DNA of 62,079 nt from Paenibacillus puerhi. GTDB taxonomy: Bacteria; Bacillota; Bacilli; Paenibacillales; NBRC-103111. Position numbers and translations under genes: made by a program. The notes under the pieces were generated by a model, which was not told where the DNA came from, did no database searches, and saw nothing but the letters and a program-made list of their open reading frames with translations. Each line of letters opens with the position of its first letter. The first letter of the stretch is position 1. This document shows, piece by piece, positions 55,476-62,079 of the stretch. The DNA is taken from the NCBI RefSeq assembly GCF_009846885.1, contig NZ_WUWM01000036.1, forward strand, positions 1 through 62,079, written 5' to 3'.

Positions 55476-55613
55476 GATCATCGAGGCGCATGGAAGGGTT
55501 ACTTCGAATTCCCATCGGCTTGTCGTTGGTTCGAGTCCAACTTCCTCCATGCGGAGGAATAGCTCAGTTGGTAGAGCAGCATGTACCTTTCCGAACCCAT
55601 TTCCTCGATGATC
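55476..55613 (+). ncRNA. Y RNA with a circularly permuted tRNA mimic (YrlA-like)
   Basis: An outer stem GATCATCGAGG/CCTCGATGATC (55476-55486 with 55603-55613, 11 perfect pairs) and an inner GGGTT/AACCC (55496-55500, 55594-55598) enclose a tRNA-like module. In order it has a T-arm GTTGG-TTCGAGT-CCAAC (55525-55541), acceptor strands TTCCTCC and GGAGGAA (55542-55548, 55553-55559) closed by the tetraloop ATGC, then TA and a D-arm GCTC-AGTTGGTA-GAGC (55562-55577). The order is that of a tRNA cut at the anticodon and closed at the acceptor end, as described for bacterial YrlA RNAs, which Ro60 (Rsr) binds through the outer stem. The Ro60 gene is just downstream. Confidence 0.85.
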
Positions 55614-55627
55614 CTTTAAAAGCAAAC

Positions 55628-55739
55628 CGCTGGTGAGGCGCTGGGATGGGTTACTTCGAGCTTATCGACCAAAGTAAACCGGGCTATACGGCAGGTTCGA
55701 CTCCTGCAACAAACCTATCCCGCTTTTTCCTCACCGGTG
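55628..55739 (+). ncRNA. Second Y RNA, T-arm only (YrlB-like)
   Basis: The outer stem CGCTGGTGAGG/CCTCACCGGTG (55628-55638 with 55729-55739, G-U pairs allowed) and the inner stem GGGATGGGTT/AACCTATCCC (55643-55652, 55712-55721) mirror the first RNA. Both carry CGCWGGRAKGGGTT directly followed by ACTTCGA. Inside is a perfect T-arm GCAGG-TTCGACT-CCTGC (55691-55707) but no D-arm or acceptor stem. It ends 22 bases before the Ro60 start, so it may lie in the Ro60 leader and need processing. Confidence 0.75.
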
Positions 55740-55761
55740 TTACCTGAAGGAGGGCATTAAC

Positions 55762-57255
55762 ATGAGTATGGCTAAGAATCTGTTCGGTTCGTTTAGGACG
55801 AATATATTCAATAAAGATCAATTCCCGGCTTTCGTGCGATCTGCGGAGGAGCAGTATGTGCAGATGCTTCTGACCAATACGATGAGCAATACCTTTTACG
55901 CGGAACAACATGAGTTGCTTACGGAAGCTGAGCAGCTTCATCGCGAGATGGCGGAAACCAGCCCGAATTTTATGGCCAAAGCGATTGTTTTTGCACGAAA
56001 TGAAGGATTTATGAGACTGCAGCCTTTATTTGGCCTTGCCATCCTGTCGATGTATCGTCCGGATTTGTTTGCAAACATTTTCTTGCAAGTGGTGCGAATA
56101 CCTTCCGATTTGTCTGACTTCTTAACCATATTGAAGGGGCTTGGTCGAGGAGAGGGCGGTCGCGCTGTCAAAAGGCAGGTGAACCGCTTCTTAGCCGGTA
56201 CGTCTGAATATTGGGCCATCAAGTACAACGGACGTGGACGCGGATACAGTCTGGGTGATGCGATCGCAACTGCCCATCCGAAGCCGGAAGACTTGAAGCA
56301 GCAAGCCTTGTTCCGGTATTTACGGGGACTGGAGGCCAATCTTACCTTGCTGCCCCAGGTGGAAGCACTGGAAAACTTGAAGCTTGCCTCAGCCGAGGAG
56401 GAGCAGATCGCCTGGATTGAACGCGGCAAGCTTCCGTATGAAGCGGTTACGGGTGCCATCAAGCCATCAAGAGCCGTCTGGGAAGCGATGCTTTACCAGA
56501 TGCCGACCTTTGCTTTGCTCCGGCATATGAATGCTTTGCATCGTGCAGGTGTTTTGGAGGATCAACGTAATCTGGACTATGTGGTGAGCCGTATAACCGA
56601 TGGGCAGGCGCTAAGGAAAGCTAAAATCCTTCCGTTCCGGCTAGCGACTGCTTTCCGTCAAGTTGATCATCCGGTGCTTCGGGATGCTTTGCGGGAAGCC
56701 ACTGAGCTTACGTTCGATAACTTGCCGGAGCTCGGAGACAAAACGGCAATATTCCTTGATATTTCCGGTTCGATGAACGGCCAGTATTTGGAGATCGGTT
56801 CGGTTTTTGCCTTAGCGCTGTACAAAAAGACGCGGGGCAGCTCGTTGTTCTGGTTGTTTGACACGGAGGTCATGGATGCTAAGCCATCACGCAGAGACAG
56901 TATCTTAACGCAGGCGGCGCAAATCCATGCCCGTGGAGGAACCGATACGGGTGCGCCCATTCGGAAGCTGATCCAGGAGCGGAAGAAAGTCGACCAGATC
57001 ATTATCATCACGGATGAGCAGCAAAATAGCGGCAGCCCGTTTTACGAGCAGCTCAGACTGTACCGCTCGAAAGTGAACCGGGACGTGTTGGCATTTGTCG
57101 TGGACATTGCGCCCTATCGGCATGCGATGGTACCGGAGCAGGATCCGCAAACCTTCTACATCTATGGATGGAGCGATACCGTGCTTGCCTATATCGCGCA
57201 GTCCGTACAAGGGTATTCTTCGCTGCTGGAGCGGGTAGAAGCGGTCCATTTATAG
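55762..57255 (+). CDS. rsr: Ro60 ortholog (Rsr), TROVE and vWA domains
   Basis: The 497-residue protein has the ring-shaped TROVE HEAT-repeat domain (about 15-320, with IKYNGRGRGYSLGDAI) and a C-terminal von Willebrand A domain with the MIDAS motif DISGSMN (Asp333) plus GGTDTGAP and TDEQ. Ro60 binds Y RNA on its outer face and threads misfolded RNA ends through its hole; in bacteria Rsr works with exonucleases such as PNPase. AAGGAGG lies eight bases before the ATG. Two Y RNAs lie immediately upstream and RtcB downstream, as in the rsr-yrl-rtcBA arrangement of Salmonella. Confidence 0.96.
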   Translation: MSMAKNLFGSFRTNIFNKDQFPAFVRSAEEQYVQMLLTNTMSNTFYAEQHELLTEAEQLHREMAETSPNFMAKAIVFARNEGFMRLQPLFGLAILSMYRPDLFANIFLQVVRIPSDLSDFLTILKGLGRGEGGRAVKRQVNRFLAGTSEYWAIKYNGRGRGYSLGDAIATAHPKPEDLKQQALFRYLRGLEANLTLLPQVEALENLKLASAEEEQIAWIERGKLPYEAVTGAIKPSRAVWEAMLYQMPTFALLRHMNALHRAGVLEDQRNLDYVVSRITDGQALRKAKILPFRLATAFRQVDHPVLRDALREATELTFDNLPELGDKTAIFLDISGSMNGQYLEIGSVFALALYKKTRGSSLFWLFDTEVMDAKPSRRDSILTQAAQIHARGGTDTGAPIRKLIQERKKVDQIIIITDEQQNSGSPFYEQLRLYRSKVNRDVLAFVVDIAPYRHAMVPEQDPQTFYIYGWSDTVLAYIAQSVQGYSSLLERVEAVHL

Positions 57256-57333
57256 ACAAGGACTAGTAAGAATCGGCCGTGGTCCTGGATCTACGGTTCG
57301 TTTCTTTATGAAAGTACAAGGGAGGAGACCCGT

Positions 57334-58041
57334 ATGCCGGAGGTTAGACAGCAAATCTTAGAAGAATTAAAAAGAATCGAAAACGAAGAAAACGTTCGAA
57401 TCTTGTATACTTGCGAATCCGGCAGCCGTGCATGGGGGTTTCCGTCTAAGGATAGCGATTACGACGTAAGATTTATCTATATCAGACCGGAGGATTGGTA
57501 CTTATCCATTTTTGAGAAGCGGGATGTGATCGAGCGCCCGATTAGCGACATGCTGGACATCAACGGTTGGGATCTTCGAAAAGCCTTGAAGCTGTTCCGC
57601 AAATCAAACCCGCCGCTGCTGGAATGGCTCCGGTCCCCGATTGTTTACACGGAGAATTATTCGATAGCCGAGCATATTCGCCGCATCTCTCCTCTCGCTT
57701 TTTCTCCAAGATCATGCATGTATCACTACCTGCACATGGCGAAGGGCAATTACAGAGAGTATCTGCAGGGTGAACGAATTCGATCTGCTTGTCGACAGCC
57801 TGGTCCCGAAGGACAGCGAGCTTAAGCTGGTTATCCAGGAGCTGCTGGAGCGCAAAAAAGCAGGCGAAGAAATGGATAACGAGCCGCGGATCAGCCTGAT
57901 TAACGAGTTTCTAGAGGAAGGCATGGCTTATTACGAACGGACGGCCGCAGAGATGAAGGCTGCACAGGGTGATCAGGATCGCAGCTCGACGTTTTGTTCC
58001 GATCCGCGCTCAAGGAAGTATGGGACAAAACACTGTTATGA
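57334..58041 (+). pseudogene. Broken RNA-repair nucleotidyltransferase (RlaP-like)
   Basis: The first 145 residues are an intact polymerase-beta-type nucleotidyltransferase start: TCESGSRAWGFPSKDSDYDVRF supplies the GS and DxD-type motif (SDYDVR), then WLRSPIVY. After YREYLQG the frame is lost. The C-terminal part resumes in another frame as MNEFDLLVDSLVP.. with about 35 family residues missing (the usual YFYVLRPLL segment), and a second shift is needed to reach LDVLFRSALKEVW and the stop at 58039-58041. This family accompanies Ro60 and RtcB in bacterial RNA-repair operons. The catalytic head could still be made as a 163-residue truncated protein. Confidence 0.75.
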
Positions 58042-58253
58042 AAAGGATAACGACGATTATGAGCATGCTCCGCAGGTGTTATCTGATGATGTGGGCGGAG
58101 CGAATGTCCATGGGGTGGACGGAGCAGCTAAGAAACGGTACCATGGAGGCTAGTCGCCAGCTTATCGAGGCGGTCATTCATTCATCCGAGGCAGAACCTG
58201 ACGATTCGGTGAAAGAACGGATTCATAAGCTGAGAGAAGCTAAGGGAATATAA
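58038..58253 (+). CDS. Small protein coupled to the broken nucleotidyltransferase
   Basis: A 71-codon frame starts at the ATG that overlaps the nucleotidyltransferase stop (ATGA, 58038-58041) and ends 43 bases before RtcB. The product begins with a Met/Arg-rich helix containing Trp (LMMWAERMSMGWTEQL) and ends in a charged helix (VKERIHKLREAKGI). I do not recognise it. The ATGA overlap and the position inside the operon support a real gene, but there is no independent proof of translation. Confidence 0.5.
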   Translation: MKRITTIMSMLRRCYLMMWAERMSMGWTEQLRNGTMEASRQLIEAVIHSSEAEPDDSVKERIHKLREAKGI

Positions 58254-58296
58254 ACGCGGAAAATAAATGATTTGTTTTACAGGAGATGAGAGTCTG

Positions 58297-59523
58297 ATGG
58301 CTTATCAACATATCGATGATGTGCGTGTCTGGGGCAGTCCAGACGAAGGTGCGCTTGCTCAAGCGAAAATGTGCGCGAAAACCGGCAAGGTCGTTCAAAC
58401 GCTGCTCATGGCGGATCATCATAAAGGGTACAGTCAACCGATCGGCGGGGTTGTTGTATATGACGGGCAAATCTCCCCTTCGGGCGTAGGCTATGATATT
58501 GCATGCGGGAATAAAGCGGTGCGAACCAACCTGGTTGCAGAAGACATGAAGCCCAGATTGGCGAAGCTGATGGATGAGATCGCCCGTAAGATCTCCTTTG
58601 GGATAGGGCGTGTCAACAACGAGAAGGTCGATCATGACCTCTTTGATGATCCGGATTGGGCCGTTTATCAGTCGGTAGGCAAGCAGGAGCATGACAAGCT
58701 GAAAGCATTGGCTCGTGACCAGCTCGGCACCGTCGGCAGCGGCAATCATTTTGTAGACTTGTTCGAGGAAGTTGGCACGGGCCGTCTATGGATCGCGAAT
58801 CATTTCGGGAGTAGAGGGTTCGGACATAAGACGGCGAGCGGCTTTATCAATCTGGCTGCGGGCAGAGAATTTCTCGCCAGCGCTCCCGGTGAGAAGATGG
58901 ATCAGCCGCCTGTTCTGCTTGATCTGAGCAGCGAGCTAGGCGATATGTATGATCGGGCCATGAAGCTGGCCGGACGATACGCCTATGCCGGACGGGATTA
59001 TGTGATCGAGCAAGTATTGGCGATTCTGGGAGCGGAAGCAGACTTTGAAGTGCATAATCATCATAACTATGCCTGGAAAGAGACTCACAACGGACAAGAA
59101 GTCGTGGTCGTCCGTAAAGGAGCGACCCCGTCAGCACCCGGTCAGGTTGGCTTTATCGGCGGCAGCATGGGAGATATATCCGTTATCGTACGAGGGAAGG
59201 ATAGTCGGGAGAACCGGGATGCTTACTATAGCACCGTTCATGGAGCCGGGCGGATCATGAGCCGGACCCAAGCAGCGGGAAAAATGAACTGGAAAACCCG
59301 TACCCGAAGCGGGGGTCAGATCACAACAGAGCAAATGCAGAAAGCCATTCGGGCGTTCGGTGTAGAACTGCGCGGCGCCGGGACAGACGAAAGTCCGTTC
59401 GTTTACCGGAAGCTTCAAGAAGTACTGGATGCGCATTCCGAAACGATCGAGGTGATGCACGTGCTGAGGCCGATTGGCGTGTGCATGGCTGGAGCGGATG
59501 AGTTTGATCCGTATAAGGATTGA
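58297..59523 (+). CDS. rtcB: RNA-splicing ligase RtcB
   Basis: The 408-residue ligase seals 2',3'-cyclic-phosphate or 3'-phosphate ends to 5'-OH ends using GTP and manganese. Visible are VGYDIACG (metal Asp and Cys), GSGNHF, NHFGSRGFG, HHNYAW and the guanylylated His in YSTVHGAGRIMSR. The ATG at 58297 has AGGAGATGAG ten bases upstream; an in-frame ATG at 58267 lacks a site. It is the last gene of the Y-RNA/Ro60 unit. No rtcA or rtcR is present; control is probably by the divergent WYL pair. Confidence 0.96.
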   Translation: MAYQHIDDVRVWGSPDEGALAQAKMCAKTGKVVQTLLMADHHKGYSQPIGGVVVYDGQISPSGVGYDIACGNKAVRTNLVAEDMKPRLAKLMDEIARKISFGIGRVNNEKVDHDLFDDPDWAVYQSVGKQEHDKLKALARDQLGTVGSGNHFVDLFEEVGTGRLWIANHFGSRGFGHKTASGFINLAAGREFLASAPGEKMDQPPVLLDLSSELGDMYDRAMKLAGRYAYAGRDYVIEQVLAILGAEADFEVHNHHNYAWKETHNGQEVVVVRKGATPSAPGQVGFIGGSMGDISVIVRGKDSRENRDAYYSTVHGAGRIMSRTQAAGKMNWKTRTRSGGQITTEQMQKAIRAFGVELRGAGTDESPFVYRKLQEVLDAHSETIEVMHVLRPIGVCMAGADEFDPYKD

Positions 59524-59578
59524 TGGATTTGGCGGATTCTCTAGATGGAAAAATCGTGGGCGGCTGTTACCTGTTTAG

Positions 59579-59598
59579 AGCGGGCGACCGCTTTTTTT
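59579..59598 (+). terminator. Terminator of the RNA-repair operon
   Basis: AGCGG-GCGA-CCGCT (59579-59592) is followed by a run of seven Ts. It lies 56 bases after the rtcB stop. Confidence 0.85.
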
Positions 59599-59678
59599 GT
59601 TATTTACTTGAGTCTTGCGAATTTCCGTTGAATGTGCCCCAAAGGGCAGACCTATAGCGTGAACGGTGAAATCGTGTT

Positions 59679-60265
59679 TTAGGCCGAAAGCTTTAAATGA
59701 CGCAAAATATCGAGGAGAGGCTTCTTTTCCAAGGCTTGTTGGTAAACATAAACGATGATTTGCCCAAAGAACTCTTCTCGGATTCGGCGTACCACATCGC
59801 CAAGCGTCAAATCTGCACCACCATCTTTCATCCATTCCTGCCGCTGAAACTCAAGGAAGTTTTGAGTCAGGAACTGGATGGCCCAAAATCGCTGAATTCC
59901 CGTAAACGAAAGCAACTGGTATTGGTCAAAGCCTAGAAGCTCCTTGAAGTAGCGATACCCCGTCTCGATGTTCCAGCGTACGTGATAATACCGCTGAATC
60001 GTAACGAAATCCAGCGAAAGATCCGTACACAAGAGACAAACCTGCGGTTTGCTCAAGGCAGCATAATCGTCTTTCCAAGATAACAGCAGCCTGACATTCT
60101 CGATTTCGCTGACCGGTCCTTCATAGGCATAAACCCAGTACACGCCCTAACCTTCCACCGTAACGGAGCGGAGATCGGATTTACGAAGGAAGGTACTGCT
60201 CGGCGAAATCATTTATCTTGCTGGAAATGCCGGACGGACAGATGAGTCGGTTCATCTTGAGGGTT
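59679..60265 (-). pseudogene. Decayed IS4-like transposase, C-terminal part
   Basis: The minus strand encodes the end of a DDE transposase: VYWVYAYEG, LSLDFVTIQRYYHVRWNIET (with the typical Y-x-RW-xxE-xx-Y...K region, GYRYFKELLGFD) and a Leu-rich C-terminus, to a stop at 59679. A TAG at about 60149-60147 and a nearby frame change interrupt it. Further upstream, RLICPSGISSKINDFAEQYL is still readable to about 60265. The N-terminal half with the first Asp sites is gone, and I found no inverted ends. Confidence 0.7.
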
Positions 60266-60269
60266 GCTA

Positions 60270-60535
60270 CTGAAAAAATTAAAACATATGTCCTTAGAAG
60301 AAACGGCTAGTAGAAAAGAAATACGAAAGCAGGGGAATTGAGTTTATTCAAGAACCACGAAGTACCTTTCTATAGGTCAAGCTAAGCCGGACTCCCATTA
60401 TTAATTTTTACTTTGCCCCAAGTGACAGCTTCGCTGGTACTACCCCTCAATAGCATGTTTTGGGATATATACGAGTAAACAACGATCACTTTGATTATTG
60501 TTGAACTTCGTCGGTTATTTAGGTATAAATAATCA
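60270..60535. other. Gene-free AT-rich stretch
   Basis: Only very short frames occur and none has a ribosome site and a recognisable product. The segment is probably the junction between the transposase wreck and the AT-rich secreted-protein locus. Confidence 0.4.
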
Positions 60536-60565
60536 TTTACATTTAAAACCATATTATGGTATTTT
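60536..60565 (+). promoter_or_regulatory. Candidate promoter of the secreted-protein pair
   Basis: TTTACA (60536-60541) and TATTTT (60560-60565) are 18 bases apart, with TG before the -10 (extended). About 60 bases of leader precede the gene; a TTGACA near 60588 has no matching -10. Confidence 0.35.
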
Positions 60566-60625
60566 TAACAAAGAAGGGAGTTGCCTTTTTGACAAACTAT
60601 TATTATTAATGGGAGGTTGAACAAT

Positions 60626-61363
60626 TTGAAGCGCCGTTTTATCTCAGCGATTATTGCTCTAGTCACAACTGCAACACTTTTCTCTTCTGTTGCTTCCGCT
60701 GCTCAGACAAGAGCATGGCATGGAGCAAGGATGCTTGCAACATATGATGGTTTTTGGTTTGAATCTACTTTTCCTACCCTTTATTCACGCCAGAGTGCCG
60801 GAACTCTAGAAAAGATAAACTGGGAGTTTTGGCATTTTATTAATGGCGATACATCTGGTAGTTGGGTGGAAATGGGTTACCACAATGGATACTCCTGGGA
60901 TTCCTCAGGACAACCTATATCTTACAATTCTTATGACGGTTTGTTTGTTGCAAAAGCCACCTCTTCCAGTTGGTCATTGTCCAAGATATCTAGCGCTAAC
61001 TGGAGTTACGGACAGAATCATACGATGGGAACAGATTTCTGGTCAGGAGCTAGTGGCACTAAATACGTCGATATGCGCTCAGACCAATCAGTGATCTATA
61101 CTTTCTCTGGTGCCACACCCGCAGCTAGGATTGATGCGGGCGTAGAATTTGGACAAGATCCTATACTTCCTTCAACAAGTGCAAAACAAAAAATTACATT
61201 ACCGTCAAATATGAAACAATTAAGTGTTCGAAGTGGCGGAACGTGGGTTACTTGGGCAAGTTCCGGGAAAACTATTTATCCTTTTAACCAAAACGAAGGG
61301 ATTTGGTATGAAGCCCCATCAGCCACTTGGAGTTCTAGTAACAATCAGATTAATTTTAATTAG
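60626..61363 (+). CDS. Secreted Trp/Ser-rich protein, unknown function
   Basis: The protein is 245 residues from the TTG at 60626, nine bases after GGGAGG; a TTG at 60617 is too close to the site. A clear Sec signal peptide (MKRRFISAIIALVTTATLFSS, cleavage after ASA near 26, first part quoted) is followed by a beta-rich domain with many Trp, Ser and Gly (WHFINGDTSGSWVEMGYHNG). No lipobox, anchor or enzyme motif is visible. It is followed after 14 bases by a second exported protein, so the two form a unit. Function unknown. Confidence 0.8.
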   Translation: MKRRFISAIIALVTTATLFSSVASAAQTRAWHGARMLATYDGFWFESTFPTLYSRQSAGTLEKINWEFWHFINGDTSGSWVEMGYHNGYSWDSSGQPISYNSYDGLFVAKATSSSWSLSKISSANWSYGQNHTMGTDFWSGASGTKYVDMRSDQSVIYTFSGATPAARIDAGVEFGQDPILPSTSAKQKITLPSNMKQLSVRSGGTWVTWASSGKTIYPFNQNEGIWYEAPSATWSSSNNQINFN

Positions 61364-61377
61364 GCGGTGGTTCTTAT

Positions 61378-61920
61378 ATGAAAAGGAAAAATATTATTAT
61401 CGGCACAGCAGTTCTTTCTCTTGCTATTTTATCAGTAAGTTTCATTAACAATAGCCCCGCATTTGGTAACAATCCTAGTAAATATGATATTATCAGCAAT
61501 GATATTAAAAACCATATCCCTTCTTCAGGCCCTGACGGAAAAGAAGTAAAATTAAAATCTATCGATCACCCTGGGAATAAGGATAAAGTCAGTATGTTAA
61601 AAAAAGAAAAAGATATTGAGGGCTTCGTTCCTGAAGTTGAACTAACAAAAAAAGGTGGTAAATACACAAAGAAGTCTCTCATGACATATCAAGAATACAT
61701 TGATTCGGAGACTCTGGACGGAATTCGCCATGACATTCACCCTGAGAGAATGGTATGGGTATTTACCGCCAAGTTTGATAAAACGCAATATATTGAGGGG
61801 AAGCCTGTTGAGAAAGCAAACATTACGACCTTATATGACGCTGAAACTGGAGAGTTTTTATCGATTACTGTAACATCAGACGATCCTAACGGGTTAAAAG
61901 AATTAACCAAAAGAGAATAG
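61378..61920 (+). CDS. Exported lysine-rich protein, unknown function
   Basis: The 180-residue protein starts with a signal-like segment (RKNIIIGTAVLSLAILSVSF, 3-22) that may be cleaved after PAFG or act as an anchor. The rest is Lys/Asp-rich with a C-terminal beta-type region (RMVWVFTAKFDKTQYIEGK, then TTLYDAETGEFLSITV), which resembles PepSY/YpeB-like strands only loosely. It is coupled to the preceding secreted protein by a 14-base gap with GGCGGTGG, and ends at a double terminator. Confidence 0.75.
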   Translation: MKRKNIIIGTAVLSLAILSVSFINNSPAFGNNPSKYDIISNDIKNHIPSSGPDGKEVKLKSIDHPGNKDKVSMLKKEKDIEGFVPEVELTKKGGKYTKKSLMTYQEYIDSETLDGIRHDIHPERMVWVFTAKFDKTQYIEGKPVEKANITTLYDAETGEFLSITVTSDDPNGLKELTKRE

Positions 61921-61930
61921 GAAACAAAAA

Positions 61931-61990
61931 TAAGTCGAGTTTTCTCGACTTATCAGGCTGTCGAGAAAGTCTCGACAGCTCTTTTTATTT
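61931..61990 (+). terminator. Tandem hairpins, double terminator
   Basis: TAAGTCGAG/CTCGACTTA (61931-61952) is followed directly by GCTGTCGAGA/TCTCGACAGC (61957-61979) and a T-rich tail CTTTTTATTT. The second is a perfect terminator. Both hairpins share the GTCGAG/CTCGAC core, so alternative pairing between them is possible. Confidence 0.85.
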
Positions 61991-62024
61991 GCGCGTAGTT
62001 TAAGACGACACCGCGTTAATATGG

Positions 62025-62030
62025 TATAAT
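62025..62030 (+). promoter_or_regulatory. Extended -10 promoter of the gene at the right edge
   Basis: TGGTATAAT gives a perfect TATAAT with the TG extension; no good -35 is seen. It lies about 30 bases upstream of the ATG at 62062. Confidence 0.6.
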
Positions 62031-62061
62031 ATAGATAACAATTAATGGACGGTGATCAGTT

Positions 62062-62079
62062 ATGCTACGAAATTCCAAC
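62062..62079 (+). CDS. Start of a gene cut by the window edge
   Basis: Only six codons (MLRNSN) are visible after GGACGGTGAT and a strong extended -10 promoter. The product cannot be named. Confidence 0.5.

Noticed and set aside
55525..55577. T-arm and D-arm sequences as one ordinary tRNA gene or two tRNA fragments
   Set aside because: The 3' half precedes the 5' half, no anticodon arm lies between them in normal order, and the acceptor strands pair across a four-base loop inside a long outer stem. A permuted Y-RNA module explains all of this.
1..62079. CRISPR arrays, rRNA genes, ordinary tRNA genes
   Set aside because: No regularly spaced direct repeats, rRNA segments or normally ordered tRNA cloverleafs were seen on reading through.

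Overview
The window reads as a chromosome segment of a Paenibacillus-like member of the Bacillota. Shine-Dalgarno sites are strong, GTG and TTG starts are common, and there are two LplB/YtcP-type oligosaccharide ABC importers with YesM/YesN- and YesS-like AraC regulators. Other markers are a ROK-regulated importer, a LanFEG-type peptide-resistance module and a WYL-controlled Ro60/RtcB locus. AT-rich blocks (about 0.2-10.7, 12.5-14.5, 26.4-31.3 and 60.3-62.1 kb) alternate with GC-rich metabolic blocks, which suggests a core backbone carrying acquired islands. These composition statements are by eye.

Left island (1-10.7 kb): a self-contained three-gene cassette (RNase H-fold-like protein, Ser/Thr kinase, small protein) with its own terminator; a complete type I restriction-modification operon hsdR-hsdM-hsdS with a co-translated ImmA/IrrE metalloprotease; wrecks of a serine recombinase and a DUF433-like gene; and a divergent XRE regulator/unknown gene pair. 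Next come a KptA-TatD fusion (10.9-12.3 kb), an unrecognised three-gene operon (12.6-14.5 kb), a membrane-anchored coiled-coil protein and a Gln/Asn-rich protein, the tail of an ADP-ribosylglycohydrolase, and an MFS exporter.

Middle (17.9-52.0 kb): importer 1 (two permeases, lipoprotein, AraC sensor-regulator) ends in a cytoplasmic-type sulfatase whose last codon was replaced by an IS630 insertion. An islet with a 1421-residue TPR-CHAT protease-like protein follows. A ROK regulator precedes an XylFGH-like importer, with two related operator/cre-like palindromes, an M24-fold protein that lacks metal ligands, and an S15/CocE hydrolase. Then come a LanR-LanK pair divergent from LanFEG, and importer 2 with its YesM/YesN two-component system.

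Right part (52.0-62.1 kb): an FGE-fold protein and a DUF4180-like protein, then two overlapping WYL regulators divergent from an RNA-repair locus. That locus holds two tandem Y-RNA-like genes, Ro60 (Rsr), a decayed nucleotidyltransferase, a small coupled ORF and RtcB ligase. The first Y RNA contains a complete circularly permuted tRNA mimic, with T-arm, acceptor stem closed by a tetraloop, then D-arm. This is the clearest noteworthy signal in the window. The end carries a decayed IS4-like transposase, two secreted proteins of unknown role with a double terminator, and the start of another gene.
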